32,226 nt of DNA from an uncultured Porphyromonadaceae bacterium (GTDB taxonomy: Bacteria; Bacteroidota; Bacteroidia; Bacteroidales; Muribaculaceae). The stretch lies in contig UQKE01000021.1 of assembly GCA_900541555.1 (NCBI GenBank), positions 1 through 32,226 on the forward strand, written 5' to 3'. Shown here one piece after another: positions 5,510 to 15,242 of this stretch (its first letter is position 1; every line of letters starts with the position of its first letter). The notes beneath the pieces are model-generated. The model was not told the origin of the DNA. It saw only the letters and a program-made list of their open reading frames with translations, and did no database searches. A program made the position numbers and the translations under genes.

Positions 5510-7654
5510 ATGCTAAGCCAATTGGTTGATTTCAACATGCATTTGCCAGTGACCGACCCGACATGGATTTTTTTCATCGTGCTGGGTATCATCTTGTTTG
5601 CCCCGATATTGTTCGGCTATTTGAAGATACCGCACATCATCGGAATGATTCTTGCCGGCGTTGTGATCGGCGAGAACGGGCTGAACGTCATAGCCCGCGA
5701 CAGCAGTTTTGAGCTGTTTGGCAATGTGGGGCTCTACTACATCATGTTTCTTGCCGGATTGGAAATGAACATGAGCGACTTCAAGTCGATTCGCGGAAAA
5801 GCAATCGTGTTCGGATTGTTGGGCTTTGTCATTCCGATGGCGCTCGGCTGCTTGGTGAACAGCATGGTGTTGCAGTATGCGGCAGTCCCCTCGATGCTGA
5901 TTGCCAGCATGTATGCCTCCCACACGCTGGTTTCTTATCCGATTGTTTCCCGTTATGGCGTTTCGCGTCAGCGCAGCGTGAGCGTCGCTGTGGGCGCGAC
6001 AGCGATTACCGACAGCCTGACATTGTTTCTGCTTGCCATCATCGGCGGCCTCTACAAAGGGAGCGGCGAAGGCAATTGGGATTGGCTGTGGCTTGTCGTA
6101 AAAGTGGCGGCGCTTTCCGCATTGGTGATTTATTTCTTCCCCCGTCTTGGGCGTTGGTTCTTCCGGCGTTACAGCAACGGCGTGTTGCAGTTCATTTTTG
6201 TGCTTGCGTTGATGTTTTTGTCGGCCGGCATGATGAAAATCGTAGGAATGGAAGGCATTCTTGGCGCATTTATGGCAGGCTTGGTGTTGAACCGTCTGAT
6301 TCCCACCGTGTCGCCGTTGATGCACAATTTGGAATTTGTCGGAAATGCCTTGTTTATTCCGTATTTTCTGATTGGCGTGGGAATGTTGATTGATTTGCGT
6401 GTGTTTTTCAAAGGCATCGACGCTCTTGAAGTGACGGTCGTGATGACGGTGATGGCCATTGCGACAAAATGGCTGACAGCTTGGGCGACGCAGAAGCTGT
6501 GCCGGATGACGAAAGCGGAGCGGAGCTTGATGTATGGGCTGAGCACGTCGCGCGCGGCAGCCACGCTGGCTGTGGTGCTTGTGGGATATGGCATCATATT
6601 GCCGGATGGAAGCCGCTTGCTTGGCGACGAAATATTGAATAGCGCGATCGCTCTGATTTTGATAACATGCATCGTGAGTTCGTTTGTGACAGACCGTGCG
6701 TCGCGCCGCATGGCGTTGAGCGAAATGGAGAAGACGGAAAGCACGGATGTGGACGAAGAGGAGAAGATATTGATATCGGTGTCGAATCCGGCAACAGTGT
6801 CGTCGCTCGTGAACTTGTCGCTTTTGATTCGCGACGGGAAGCAGCGGGACAATCTGACGGCGGTGCATGTGGTGAGCGACAACAGCGCGGCAGGCAAGGC
6901 GTCGCGGCTTGGCAAGCGCTATCTCGAACAGGCAGCGCAAATAGCGAGCGGAGCCATGGTGCAATTGAAAACGGTGAGCCGTTACAGTGCGAATGTAGCT
7001 ACCGGCGTGATCCATACCGTGAAAGAGCAGGAGGCAAATACGCTTGTGGTGGGCTTGCATTGGAAGCAGACGGCTGCCGATACGTTTTTGGGCAATGTGG
7101 CATTGTCGTTGCTCCACGATGTGCATCGGGAGGTGATGGTCGTGAAGATGATAATGCCGTTCAATACGATACGCCGTATCGTGGTTGCCGTCCCGCCGAA
7201 AGCCCAATTTGAGCCGGGCTTTGCAAAGTGGATGCGGCATATTGTGCGGTTGGGGCAATCGTTGAATTGCCAAACTTATTTTCATGCGACGCCGGACACC
7301 TTGAAATTTATCGAGCGGCTGCTTCGCATGAGGCAGGGCAACGTTCCTGATATTGTGAAATTAAACGCGATGGATAGTTGGGACGATTTGCTGATGCTGT
7401 CGGCAGAGGTGAATTACGACCATTTGGCCGTGGTTGTCGGGTCGCGTCCCGGCTCGGTGTCGTATCAGCCGTCGTTTGAGCAACTGCCGGAATTGGCGGG
7501 GCGTTATTTTGCCAATTGCAGCCTGATGATCCTTTATCCGGACCAATACGGAGAGCCAGTGCAGCTGCCGGCGTTTGCCGATCCTTTGTCGGACACGGTG
7601 AAGCCATTGCCGCTGATTGCCCGCTTGCGTGGCGTCGTGGGCAAGGGCCGATAA
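5510..7654 (+). CDS. Cation:proton antiporter (CPA2 family) with C-terminal stress-protein-like domain
   Basis: 714 residues. Residues about 18-400 form a series of some 12 hydrophobic segments with the CPA2/KefB look: KIPHIIGMILAG in the second segment, NVGLYYIMFLAGLEM after it, and GATAITDSLTLF (about 161-172) with a buried Asp in the position where this superfamily carries its ion-binding residue. Such proteins exchange Na+ or K+ for H+ across the inner membrane. From about residue 418 to the end is a soluble tail with strand patterns like universal stress protein domains (KILISVSNPATV, LTAVHVV, ANTLVVGLHW, RRIVVAV), probably two tandem copies, usual in Bacteroidota homologues and presumably regulatory. 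The ion is not deducible. The start was chosen from the -7 box at 5484-5491. Confidence 0.88.
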   Translation: MLSQLVDFNMHLPVTDPTWIFFIVLGIILFAPILFGYLKIPHIIGMILAGVVIGENGLNVIARDSSFELFGNVGLYYIMFLAGLEMNMSDFKSIRGKAIVFGLLGFVIPMALGCLVNSMVLQYAAVPSMLIASMYASHTLVSYPIVSRYGVSRQRSVSVAVGATAITDSLTLFLLAIIGGLYKGSGEGNWDWLWLVVKVAALSALVIYFFPRLGRWFFRRYSNGVLQFIFVLALMFLSAGMMKIVGMEGILGAFMAGLVLNRLIPTVSPLMHNLEFVGNALFIPYFLIGVGMLIDLRVFFKGIDALEVTVVMTVMAIATKWLTAWATQKLCRMTKAERSLMYGLSTSRAAATLAVVLVGYGIILPDGSRLLGDEILNSAIALILITCIVSSFVTDRASRRMALSEMEKTESTDVDEEEKILISVSNPATVSSLVNLSLLIRDGKQRDNLTAVHVVSDNSAAGKASRLGKRYLEQAAQIASGAMVQLKTVSRYSANVATGVIHTVKEQEANTLVVGLHWKQTAADTFLGNVALSLLHDVHREVMVVKMIMPFNTIRRIVVAVPPKAQFEPGFAKWMRHIVRLGQSLNCQTYFHATPDTLKFIERLLRMRQGNVPDIVKLNAMDSWDDLLMLSAEVNYDHLAVVVGSRPGSVSYQPSFEQLPELAGRYFANCSLMILYPDQYGEPVQLPAFADPLSDTVKPLPLIARLRGVVGKGR

Positions 7655-7697
7655 AAAAGGGCTCTTTGCGGAAGAAATATTTCCGGAAAGAGAGCCC
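7653..7697 (-). terminator. Terminator shared by convergent genes
   Basis: GGGCTCTTT (7659-7667) pairs with AAAGAGAGCCC (ending 7697), and the loop region is itself complementary. On the minus strand a run of six T follows, so it best serves the GlmU-like gene. It directly abuts the antiporter stop codon and may also stop that transcript. Confidence 0.75.
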
Positions 7698-7746
7698 TGA
7701 TTTGTTACGGTTTCATTCCCATGCACGGGGAAATGGCATAGCTGCT

Positions 7747-8943
7747 CTATTTGTAATTGTCGGCAATCCGATAGATGTTTTCGAATATTTCTTTGTCCAC
7801 GTCGTTAAGTTCTATGTTGCGCCGTGCCATCATGCGTTTGGCAATGTCGAAAAACTTGGCGACGGAAACGTCGGCATATCCCGTGGCGCCTCCTTCGGAG
7901 AAAGATGCGACGAAATTGCGCGGGAATCCGGCTCCGTGGATGTTGACTCCGACACCGATGACGGTGGCCGTGTTGAACATGCAATTGATTCCGGCTTTCG
8001 AGTGGTCGCCCATGATCAGCCCGCAAAACTGCAATCCGGTGCGTAGAAACCGATGAGCCCGATAGTTCCAAAGTTTGATCTCGGTGTAGTCGTTTTTCAA
8101 GTTGGATGCGTTTGTGCCTGCGCCGATGTTGCACCATTCGCCGATTACGGCGTTTCCGAGAAATCCATCGTGGGCTTTGTTGCTGAATCCGAACATGACA
8201 ACGTTGTTCAGTTCGCCTCCGACCTTGCAATACGGGCCGAGCGTAGTGGCCCCATAGATTTTGCTGCCCATGTTGACTTGCGCTTTTTCGCATGCCGCAA
8301 ATGGCGCTCTGATGCACGAGCCTTCCATGACAGTGGCGTTTCGCCCGATGTAGATTGGCCCGCCGGAAGTGTTGAGCGATACAGCTTCGACCGATGCCCC
8401 TTCTTCGAGGAACACAGCCGGCATCCCGTCGTCGAAGCATCGCGGCCCGATGACGACACACGAGTCGCTGAGCGGCTGCGAGTGGCGTCCGGCAGTGAGC
8501 AGCCGGAAATCGGCGCGCAATTGCGTGCCGTTTTTCATGAAAATGTCGTAAAGCGAACGGATGGCGCAGTATTCGTCGGCGTATGTGGCATCGTCGGCAA
8601 ATTCGGCTGCGTCGAATTGCTTCCGGCTACCCCTGAAAGCTATCAATTCGGGGCCTGCATGGAGCGATTGCCCTTCCTCCAAAGCGCCGATGCGTCGGGC
8701 AAGGGCAGTGTCGGGACAAATGTTTCCGGCTATGAATATATTGTCGTCGGCTTCGACAGTCGGATATTTGGCGGAGAGGTATCCGACTGTCAGGCATGAG
8801 ACTGTGTCGTCGGGGAAATAGCGTTTCCACTTTTCGCGAATGGTGAGGATGCCGATGCGTATGTCGGCAAGCGGGCGCGTGTAGGACAATGGGAGCAAAT
8901 CCGTCCATGTGTCCTTATGGTCGAAAAGGATAATGTTTTTCAT
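7747..8943 (-). CDS. GlmU-like sugar-nucleotide transferase / acetyltransferase (Bacteroidota type)
   Basis: 398 residues. It begins MKNIILFDHKDTW and has LPLSYTRPLADIR near residue 17, a hallmark of the Bacteroidota alternative GlmU family (TIGR03991-like). The N-terminal half is a short nucleotidyltransferase-like domain. Residues about 190-330 are a left-handed beta-helix of hexapeptide repeats, with NIGAGTNASNLKNDY matching the acetyltransferase region of true GlmU (NIGAGT). The expected role is making UDP-N-acetylglucosamine or a related activated sugar for peptidoglycan and LPS; whether both half-reactions occur is unproven. It is a single-gene unit with a well-formed promoter upstream. 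Confidence 0.85.
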   Translation of the reverse strand: MKNIILFDHKDTWTDLLPLSYTRPLADIRIGILTIREKWKRYFPDDTVSCLTVGYLSAKYPTVEADDNIFIAGNICPDTALARRIGALEEGQSLHAGPELIAFRGSRKQFDAAEFADDATYADEYCAIRSLYDIFMKNGTQLRADFRLLTAGRHSQPLSDSCVVIGPRCFDDGMPAVFLEEGASVEAVSLNTSGGPIYIGRNATVMEGSCIRAPFAACEKAQVNMGSKIYGATTLGPYCKVGGELNNVVMFGFSNKAHDGFLGNAVIGEWCNIGAGTNASNLKNDYTEIKLWNYRAHRFLRTGLQFCGLIMGDHSKAGINCMFNTATVIGVGVNIHGAGFPRNFVASFSEGGATGYADVSVAKFFDIAKRMMARRNIELNDVDKEIFENIYRIADNYK

Positions 8944-8972
8944 ACTGTGTTTGCCTGTTTTGATTTAAGTGT

Positions 8973-9003
8973 CAAATTTACAGGTTTTATCTTTTTTTTC
9001 AAA
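8973..9003 (-). promoter_or_regulatory. Promoter of the GlmU-like gene
   Basis: Minus-strand TTTG (9003-9000), 19 bp spacer, TAAATTTG (8980-8973): both boxes match the Bacteroidota housekeeping consensus. The leader would be about 25 nt. Confidence 0.75.
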
Positions 9004-9154
9004 ATTTATTGTCGCGACGTTGCGCAATCTTCTCGCAAGAGGAGTATATACAGTTAAATAATCGTAATAAATATTTATATAGTGTTAATTTATCGACATT
9101 CAGCCTCAAAAAAGCCCAAAAATGCCGCAATGGAGGCAAATGGGACTAAAAACA

Positions 9155-9186
9155 TTTGGCAGATAGCAAATTAGTTGCTAACTTTG
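9155..9186 (+). promoter_or_regulatory. Promoter of the str-S10-spc-alpha run
   Basis: TTTG (9155-9158), 20 bp, TAACTTTG (9179-9186), a good match to the consensus; the transcript start should be near 9192. Between the boxes lies the dyad TAGCAA-N5-TTGCTA (9164-9180), which could bind a regulator (inference). The rest of 9004-9154 is A/T-rich and shows nothing else I can name. Confidence 0.8.
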
Positions 9187-9216
9187 CAACACTTTTCGAG
9201 GATAAAAAAGCCTTGT

Positions 9217-9252
9217 CGCATGCGTAATTTATTGAATTACAGGATTCGTGCG
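9217..9252 (+). promoter_or_regulatory. Stem-loop in the rpsL leader
   Basis: Inner hairpin GTAATT (9224-9229) / AATTAC (9235-9240) with a 5-nt loop sits within an outer stem CGCATG (9217-9222) / CGTGCG (9247-9252) that has one G-U pair. It lies in the middle of the roughly 130-nt 5' leader. No T run follows, so it is not a simple terminator. A feedback or processing role is possible. Confidence 0.45.
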
Positions 9253-9320
9253 GCGAGAATTTATCTGTGTGAAGGAAGAAAAAATAGAGATTAATAACAG
9301 TAATAAACAAAAGAACTAAG

Positions 9321-9710
9321 ATGCCTACAATTCAGCAATTAGTAAGAAAAGGACGAACTGTCTTGAAAGACAAGAGCAAATCGCCGGCATTGGACTCATG
9401 CCCGCAACGTCGAGGCGTATGCGTTCGCGTGTATACCACGACTCCTAAAAAGCCTAATTCGGCTATGCGGAAAGTGGCTCGTGTGAGACTGACAAACGGC
9501 AAAGAGGTGAACTCCTACATTCCGGGCGAAGGCCACAACCTTCAAGAGCACTCCATCGTAATGGTGCGCGGCGGACGTGTGAAAGACCTTCCGGGTGTTC
9601 GTTACCACATTGTGCGCGGCACGCTCGACACAGCCGGCGTGGCAGGACGCACGCAACGTCGCTCAAAATACGGGGCAAAACGTCCAAAAGCAGGAGCCGC
9701 TAAGAAGTAA
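9321..9710 (+). CDS. rpsL: 30S ribosomal protein uS12
   Basis: 129 residues. S12 sits at the decoding centre and governs accuracy. The loop [14 protein letters not shown] carries both lysines (43 and 44) in the wild-type state, so no streptomycin-resistance substitution is seen there. The second conserved loop, [13 protein letters not shown], is intact, and the end [10 protein letters not shown] is typical, with a few extra basic residues. It is the first gene of the run, about 130 nt after the promoter start. No Shine-Dalgarno sequence; the upstream bases are A-rich as usual in this phylum. Confidence 0.99.
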   Translation: MPTIQQLVRKGRTVLKDKSKSPALDSCPQRRGVCVRVYTTTPKKPNSAMRKVARVRLTNGKEVNSYIPGEGHNLQEHSIVMVRGGRVKDLPGVRYHIVRGTLDTAGVAGRTQRRSKYGAKRPKAGAAKK

Positions 9711-9784
9711 GACGGCGCTGCGGATAAACAAAACGAGTTTTTAAACAGCTTTTTGTTTATTGGCTTGAATTATTCGGCGGAGTA

Positions 9785-9806
9785 AACAGCGCAAGAGCGC
9801 GCTGTT
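9785..9806 (+). promoter_or_regulatory. Hairpin in the rpsL-rpsG gap
   Basis: AACAGCGC and GCGCTGTT form a perfect 8-bp stem with a 6-nt loop, 49 bp before rpsG. It is not followed by T. A weaker TAAACA/TGTTTA hairpin lies at 9742-9759. In E. coli the gap between these genes is the S7 feedback target, so a similar role here is reasonable but unproven. Confidence 0.5.
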
Positions 9807-9854
9807 GAAGATGCGAAAAGCAACCAAACGAACAAAAACAAATTTAAGGAAAAA

Positions 9855-10331
9855 ATGAGAAAGGCAAAACCTAAAAAAAGGATGATCCTGCCGGATCCCA
9901 AATTTGGTGACACGAGAGTTACAAAGTTCGTGAACCACTTAATGTATGACGGCAAAAAGAACACCGCGTTCACAATTTTCTATAACGCGCTTGAGACTGT
10001 GAAGTCGAAATTGCCGAACGAGGAAAAAACTGCGCTTGAAATCTGGAAGAAAGCGCTTGAAAACATCACACCGCAAGTAGAGGTGAAATCGCGTCGCGTG
10101 GGTGGAGCGACATTCCAAGTTCCTACGGAAATCCGCCCGGACCGCAAAGAATCCATTTCAATGAAAAATCTAATCAACTTCGCCCGCAAGCGCGGAGGCA
10201 AATCGATGAGCGACAAGCTTGCCGCAGAAATCGTAGATGCTTTCAACGAGCAAGGCGGAGCGTTTAAACGTAAGGAGGACATGCACCGTATGGCAGAAGC
10301 CAACCGTGCGTTTGCTCATTTTAGATTTTAA
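9855..10331 (+). CDS. rpsG: 30S ribosomal protein uS7
   Basis: 158 residues, normal length. S7 starts assembly of the 30S head and contacts E-site tRNA. Seen: the basic N terminus RKAKPKKRM, then [12 protein letters not shown], then [16 protein letters not shown], a nearly invariant segment, and the C-terminal [23 protein letters not shown] helix. It is preceded by the longest gap within the str part (144 bp), which carries two hairpins. In E. coli S7 is the repressor of this operon. Confidence 0.99.
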   Translation: MRKAKPKKRMILPDPKFGDTRVTKFVNHLMYDGKKNTAFTIFYNALETVKSKLPNEEKTALEIWKKALENITPQVEVKSRRVGGATFQVPTEIRPDRKESISMKNLINFARKRGGKSMSDKLAAEIVDAFNEQGGAFKRKEDMHRMAEANRAFAHFRF

Positions 10332-10350
10332 TTTGGACAAATAAACAACA

Positions 10351-12480
10351 ATGGCTACAAACTTAGACGAAAAATTAAATCTGACGAGAAATATCGGCAT
10401 CATGGCTCATATCGATGCCGGCAAAACGACCACATCGGAGCGTATCTTGTTTTATACGGGCTTGACCCACAAAATCGGCGAAGTGCATGACGGCGCGGCG
10501 ACGATGGACTGGATGGAGCAGGAACAAGAGCGAGGCATTACGATTACTTCTGCTGCGACGACCACGTTTTGGGAGTATGACGGCAAGAAATATAAAATTA
10601 ACTTGATTGACACTCCGGGGCACGTCGATTTTACGGTAGAGGTAGAGCGTTCGTTGCGCGTTCTTGACGGCGCGGTGGCAACGTTCTGTGCGGTTGGCGG
10701 CGTGGAGCCCCAATCGGAAACAGTATGGCGTCAAGCCGACAAGTACAATGTGCCGCGTATCGGTTATGTGAACAAGATGGACCGCTCGGGTGCAAACTTT
10801 TTCGAGGTTGTGCGCCAAGTGCGTGAAGTGTTGGGCGCGAATCCGGTTGCGATTCAAGTGCCAATCGGCGCCGAGGAGACATTTAAGGGCGTTGTCGATT
10901 TGATCACGATGCAAGCATATTTCTGGCACGATGAAACGATGGGCGCAGAATACAGCAAGGAAGAAATTCCCGATTCGTTGAAAGACGAATGCGAAAAAAT
11001 GCGCGACAAGATGCTGGAAGCTATCGTGGAATACGACGACGATTTGATGGCGAAATATTTCGACGATCCGACGACTATCACGGAAGACGAAATTCGCGCA
11101 GCCATCCGCAAGGCTACCTTGAAAATGGAAATCGTGCCGATGATTTGCGGCTCGTCGTTTAAGAATAAAGGCGTGCAATGTCTTTTGGACGATGTGTGCG
11201 CATATCTTCCGAGTCCGGAAGATGCCGGCGAGATTGTCGGCAAGAACCCGAACGATCCGGAAAAAGAAGAAAAACGCCGTCCGATATTCGAAGATCCGAT
11301 GTGCGCGCTTGCGTTTAAGATTGCCACCGACCCGTATGTGGGCCGCTTGTGCTTCTTCCGCGTTTATTCCGGACAAATCGACGCGGGCAGCTACGTGTTC
11401 AACACGCGTTCGGGCAAAAAGGAGCGTATTTCGCGTTTGTTCCAAATGCACTCCAACAAGCAAAATCCGAAAGATTCGATTGGCTGCGGCGACATTGGCG
11501 CCGGCGTAGGCTTCAAGGATATCCGCACGGGCGACACGTTGTGCGACGAAGCGCATCCGATTGTGCTCGAAGCCATGGAATTCCCTGAACCTGTGATTGG
11601 CATTGCCGTAGAGCCTAAGACTCAAAAGGATCTTGACAAACTCGGCGTGGGACTTCAGAAATTGGCAGAGGAAGACCCGACGTTCCGCGTGGAAACGAAT
11701 GAAGAAACCGGCCAAACCGTTATCAGCGGCATGGGCGAGCTTCACCTTGATATCATCATCGACCGTTTGCGCCGCGAATTTAAGGTTGAGTGCAACCAAG
11801 GCCGTCCGCAAGTTACTTACAAGGAAGCTGTGACGAAACCTGTTGAACTTCGCGAAGTGTTCAAGAAGCAAACGGGCGGACGCGGTAAATTTGCCGACAT
11901 TATCGTGCGCGTAGAGCCGGTGGACGAAGGCTTTGAAGGCGGATTGCAATTTGTCGACGAAGTGAAAGGCGGAAACATTCCGAAGGAATTTATCCCGTCT
12001 GTGCAGAAAGGCTTCACTACGGCAATGAAAAACGGCGTGCTTGCCGGATATCCGGTGGAACAACTGAAAGTGACGTTGCTTGACGGTTCTTTCCACCCTG
12101 TCGATTCCGACCAATTGTCGTTTGAGCTTTGCGCCATCCAAGCATTTAAGAAAGCCTGTGAAAAAGCAGGTCCGGTGCTTTTGGAACCGATTATGAAAAT
12201 CGAGGTTGTGACGCCGGAAGAGAGCATGGGCGACGTGATTTCCGACTTGAACAAACGTCGCGGGCAAGTGGAAGGCATGGAGACAAGCCGCAGCGGCGCA
12301 CGCATCGTGAAAGCCAAAGCTCCTCTTGCCGAAATGTTCGGTTATGTGACAGCTTTGCGTACGATCACTTCCGGACGCGCGACGTCGACAATGTCGTTCT
12401 CGCATTATGCGGAAGTAAGCGCATCGATCGCAAAAGGCGTTTTGGAAGAATGCCAAGGCCGAGTAGATTTGTTGAAATAG
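10351..12480 (+). CDS. fusA: Translation elongation factor G
   Basis: 709 residues, full length. EF-G is the GTPase that drives translocation and, with RRF, ribosome recycling. GTP-binding motifs are complete: [10 protein letters not shown] (about 19-28), ERGITITSA for switch I, DTPGHVDF for switch II, and NKMD. Later domains show GMGELHLDI (domain III) and the domain V motif RRGQVEGME. It lies 19 bp after rpsG. Unlike E. coli, no tuf follows; rpsJ comes next after 15 bp, so the str and S10 operons are joined. Fusidic acid response cannot be judged by eye. Confidence 0.99.
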   Translation: MATNLDEKLNLTRNIGIMAHIDAGKTTTSERILFYTGLTHKIGEVHDGAATMDWMEQEQERGITITSAATTTFWEYDGKKYKINLIDTPGHVDFTVEVERSLRVLDGAVATFCAVGGVEPQSETVWRQADKYNVPRIGYVNKMDRSGANFFEVVRQVREVLGANPVAIQVPIGAEETFKGVVDLITMQAYFWHDETMGAEYSKEEIPDSLKDECEKMRDKMLEAIVEYDDDLMAKYFDDPTTITEDEIRAAIRKATLKMEIVPMICGSSFKNKGVQCLLDDVCAYLPSPEDAGEIVGKNPNDPEKEEKRRPIFEDPMCALAFKIATDPYVGRLCFFRVYSGQIDAGSYVFNTRSGKKERISRLFQMHSNKQNPKDSIGCGDIGAGVGFKDIRTGDTLCDEAHPIVLEAMEFPEPVIGIAVEPKTQKDLDKLGVGLQKLAEEDPTFRVETNEETGQTVISGMGELHLDIIIDRLRREFKVECNQGRPQVTYKEAVTKPVELREVFKKQTGGRGKFADIIVRVEPVDEGFEGGLQFVDEVKGGNIPKEFIPSVQKGFTTAMKNGVLAGYPVEQLKVTLLDGSFHPVDSDQLSFELCAIQAFKKACEKAGPVLLEPIMKIEVVTPEESMGDVISDLNKRRGQVEGMETSRSGARIVKAKAPLAEMFGYVTALRTITSGRATSTMSFSHYAEVSASIAKGVLEECQGRVDLLK

Positions 12481-12495
12481 TAATTTTAAAAGAAT

Positions 12496-12801
12496 ATGAG
12501 CCAAAAAATCAGAATCAAATTGAAATCTTACGATCATAATTTGGTCGACAAATCGGCTGAAAAGATCGTGAAGACCGTGAAGGCAACCGGCGCTGTGGTG
12601 AGCGGCCCGATTCCGTTGCCGACACACAAGCGGATTTTTACCGTCAACCGTTCGACTTTTGTCAACAAGAAGTCGCGCGAGCAATTCGAACTTTCGTCGT
12701 ACAAGCGTTTGATTGACATCTTCAGCTCGACAGCCAAGACAATCGACGCGTTGATGAAACTCGAGCTCCCGAGCGGTGTCGATGTGGAAATCAAAGCATA
12801 A
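12496..12801 (+). CDS. rpsJ: 30S ribosomal protein uS10
   Basis: 101 residues. S10 is a component of the 30S head; in E. coli it is also NusE, the partner of NusB in antitermination. Seen: [21 protein letters not shown], shown here only in outline, then GPIPLPTHK and the loop [17 protein letters not shown], then [15 protein letters not shown] ending ([11 protein letters not shown]). It is the first gene of the S10 part, here without its own clear promoter. Confidence 0.99.
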   Translation: MSQKIRIKLKSYDHNLVDKSAEKIVKTVKATGAVVSGPIPLPTHKRIFTVNRSTFVNKKSREQFELSSYKRLIDIFSSTAKTIDALMKLELPSGVDVEIKA

Positions 12802-12844
12802 TGTTTATAAAGCGAAAACAAAACATTTAAATTTTTAAAGAGAA

Positions 12845-13462
12845 ATGCCAGGATTATTAGGAAAGAAAATCGGAATGACATCCGTTTTCAGTGCCGACGG
12901 AAAAAATATACCGTGCACTGTTATCGAAGTAGGTCCTTGTGTTGTTACTCAGGTGAAGACTGTCGAAAACGACGGTTACGCTGCGCTCCAGCTTGGCTTT
13001 GTCGACAAGAAAGACAAACACACGACGAAGCCGGAAGCCGGACACTTCAAGAAAGCCGGAGTGACACCCAAGCGACACTTGGCCGAGTTCAAAGGATTTG
13101 GTGAAGATTACAAATTGGGCGACCAACTGACAGTCGACCTCTTTGCCGACGCAGAATTTGTCGACGTGATCGGCACATCGAAAGGTAAAGGATTCCAAGG
13201 CGTAGTGAAACGCCACGGTTTTGGCGGTGTCGGGCAAACCACTCACGGCCAGCACAACCGTTTGCGCGCGCCGGGTTCAATCGGTGCTTGCTCTTATCCT
13301 GCCAAGGTGTTCAAAGGCACACGCATGGCGGGTCAAACCGGCAACGCACGCGTGACCGTGCAGAATCTCAAGGTGGTAAAAGTGATACCGGAACACAATA
13401 TCCTCATGATCAAGGGGTCTATTCCGGGTTGCAAAGGTTCAATCGTTTTAATTGAGAAGTAA
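12845..13462 (+). CDS. rplC: 50S ribosomal protein uL3
   Basis: 205 residues. L3 is an early 50S assembly protein whose loop reaches toward the peptidyl transferase centre. Seen: [13 protein letters not shown] at the start, [17 protein letters not shown], and the central loop region with [18 protein letters not shown] and [16 protein letters not shown]. Its stop codon overlaps the ATG of rplD by one base (TAATG), suggesting translational coupling. Confidence 0.99.
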   Translation: MPGLLGKKIGMTSVFSADGKNIPCTVIEVGPCVVTQVKTVENDGYAALQLGFVDKKDKHTTKPEAGHFKKAGVTPKRHLAEFKGFGEDYKLGDQLTVDLFADAEFVDVIGTSKGKGFQGVVKRHGFGGVGQTTHGQHNRLRAPGSIGACSYPAKVFKGTRMAGQTGNARVTVQNLKVVKVIPEHNILMIKGSIPGCKGSIVLIEK

Positions 13463-14082
13463 TGGAAGTTGCAGTATATAATGTAAAAGGAGAAGACACG
13501 GGACGCAAGGTTACGCTGAACGACAACGTGTTCGGAATCGAGCCGAACGACCATGTCATCTATCTCGACGTGAAATGCTACATGGCGAGCCAACGTCAGG
13601 GAACTCACAAATCGAAAGAACGCAGCGAAGTGTCGGGAAGTACGCGCAAACTTCACAAGCAAAAAGGCGGTGGCGGCGCGCGTATCGGCGATATCAATTC
13701 GCCGTTGTTGGTAGGCGGAGGCCGTGTATTCGGGCCTCGTCCTCGCGACTATCGCTTCAAGCTGAACAAAAAAGTGAAGCAATTGGCGCGCAAGTCGGCT
13801 TTGTCCTACAAAGCTCGTGAGAATGCCATCATTGTTGTGGAAGATTTCACATTCGACACGCCCAAAACCAAAGAATTCGTAAATTTTGCTAAAAATATAC
13901 AAGTGGCTGATAAAAAAGTATTAATGGTTTTATCGGGCGCGAATAATAATGTATATTTGTCAGCTCGAAATTTGCCGAATGTTGAGCTTATAAATGCTTC
14001 GACGCTAAACACATACAAAATCCTTGACAACAAATCTTTGATTTTGAGTGAAAGCAGCGTCGCAGTGCTTAATGAATTTTAA
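13462..14082 (+). CDS. rplD: 50S ribosomal protein uL4
   Basis: 206 residues. L4 lines the exit tunnel; in E. coli it also represses the S10 operon. Seen: the tunnel-loop region with [19 protein letters not shown] and [13 protein letters not shown], then [18 protein letters not shown] near the C terminus. Start shares one base with the rplC stop. No clear L4 leader target of the E. coli type is seen before rpsJ. Confidence 0.98.
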   Translation: MEVAVYNVKGEDTGRKVTLNDNVFGIEPNDHVIYLDVKCYMASQRQGTHKSKERSEVSGSTRKLHKQKGGGGARIGDINSPLLVGGGRVFGPRPRDYRFKLNKKVKQLARKSALSYKARENAIIVVEDFTFDTPKTKEFVNFAKNIQVADKKVLMVLSGANNNVYLSARNLPNVELINASTLNTYKILDNKSLILSESSVAVLNEF

Positions 14083-14085
14083 CAA

Positions 14086-14091
14086 AGGAGG
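14086..14091 (+). promoter_or_regulatory. Full Shine-Dalgarno sequence before rplW
   Basis: AGGAGG, 8 nt before the ATG at 14100. Most genes of this run have no such site, as is normal in Bacteroidota. An ATG-TAA start-stop pair (14093-14098) lies in the spacer. Confidence 0.7.
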
Positions 14092-14099
14092 AATGTAAA

Positions 14100-14390
14100 A
14101 TGGATATAATGATCAAACCGATTGTTACAGAAAAGGCGACATCTCTCAGCGAGAAGTTCAATCGCTACACATTCAGCGTTTCTCCTGCGGCAAACAAGGT
14201 GCAAATTAAGAATTTGGTTGAAAGCCTTTACGGCGTTAAAGTCGTGTCGGTAAATACGGCAAAATGCGCCGGAAAGCGCAAAGCGCGCTATACGAAAGCC
14301 GGCTTGATACGCGGCCAGAAACCGTCGTACAAGAAAGCGTTCGTGACAGTCGCAGAAGGAGATACCATAGATTTTTATAGCAATATTTAA
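14100..14390 (+). CDS. rplW: 50S ribosomal protein uL23
   Basis: 96 residues. L23 sits at the tunnel exit and docks trigger factor and SRP. Seen: IMIKPIVTEKATSLSEKFN, YTFSVSPAANKVQIKNLVESLYGVKV in outline, and KRKARYTKAGLIRGQKPSYKKAFVT near the end. The ATG at 14100 is favoured by the AGGAGG sequence 8 nt before it; an in-frame ATG three codons on (14109) is possible. Confidence 0.97.
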   Translation: MDIMIKPIVTEKATSLSEKFNRYTFSVSPAANKVQIKNLVESLYGVKVVSVNTAKCAGKRKARYTKAGLIRGQKPSYKKAFVTVAEGDTIDFYSNI

Positions 14391-14397
14391 ATAAACA

Positions 14398-15222
14398 ATG
14401 GCAGTAAGAAAATTTAAGCCCACAACACCGGGGCAAAGACACAAGGTTATTGGTGTATTTGACGAAATCACAACTCGTACACCAGAGAAATCTCTTACGG
14501 TCGGCTTGAAATCGACGGGCGGACGCAACTCGGAAGGCCATCGCACGACGCGTTATGTCGGAGGAGGCCACAAGCGCCGCTATCGTATCATCGACTTTAA
14601 GAGAAACAAAGACGGTGTGCCTGCGACCGTGAAATCAATAGAGTACGATCCGAACCGTTCGGCTCGCATCGCTCTTCTCTATTATGTAGATGGCTCGAAG
14701 GCTTATATAATTGCACCCAACGGATTGGAAGTTGGCTCTACAGTTATGAGTGGAGAGGACGCCGCACCAGAGGTGGGGAACGCTCTTCCATTGAGCAAAA
14801 TACCTGTTGGTACTTTAATTCATAACATTGAGCTACGTCCGGGGCAGGGAGCTTTTATGGCTCGCGCGGCCGGCACATTCGCACAGTTGACATCTCGCGA
14901 AGGAGACTACGCTATCATCAAGCTTCCTTCGGGCGAGACACGCAAGATTTTGGCGACTTGTAAGGCGACAATAGGTGTGGTAGGAAACTCGGATCACGCT
15001 TTGGAGCGTTCCGGAAAGGCAGGGCGTTCGCGCTGGTTGGGACGTCGTCCGCGCAACCGCGGCGTCGTGATGAACCCTGTGGATCACCCGATGGGTGGTG
15101 GCGAAGGCCGCGCATCCGGAGGACATCCTCGTTCACGCAAAGGCTTGTATGCAAAAGGTCTTAAAACGCGTGCACCTAAGAAACATTCTTCTAAGTATAT
15201 CATTGAAAGAAGGAAAAAGTAA
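14398..15222 (+). CDS. rplB: 50S ribosomal protein uL2
   Basis: 274 residues, the usual length. L2 is needed for subunit joining and supports the peptidyl transferase centre. Seen: [14 protein letters not shown], the [20 protein letters not shown] region, [17 protein letters not shown], and the C-terminal [17 protein letters not shown], which contains the conserved functional histidine. A basic tail [14 protein letters not shown] follows. Confidence 0.99.
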   Translation: MAVRKFKPTTPGQRHKVIGVFDEITTRTPEKSLTVGLKSTGGRNSEGHRTTRYVGGGHKRRYRIIDFKRNKDGVPATVKSIEYDPNRSARIALLYYVDGSKAYIIAPNGLEVGSTVMSGEDAAPEVGNALPLSKIPVGTLIHNIELRPGQGAFMARAAGTFAQLTSREGDYAIIKLPSGETRKILATCKATIGVVGNSDHALERSGKAGRSRWLGRRPRNRGVVMNPVDHPMGGGEGRASGGHPRSRKGLYAKGLKTRAPKKHSSKYIIERRKK

Positions 15223-15242
15223 ACTGTTTAATACGTTAAGTT

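Noticed and set aside
5513..7285. A 590-codon open frame on the minus strand under the antiporter gene
   Set aside because: His/Arg/Gln-rich shadow of the real gene; no start context, no family pattern.
10375..12684. A 769-codon open frame on the minus strand, antisense to fusA
   Set aside because: It mirrors the codon bias of fusA, has no recognisable domain, and its composition (His/Arg/Phe-rich) is that of an antisense shadow.
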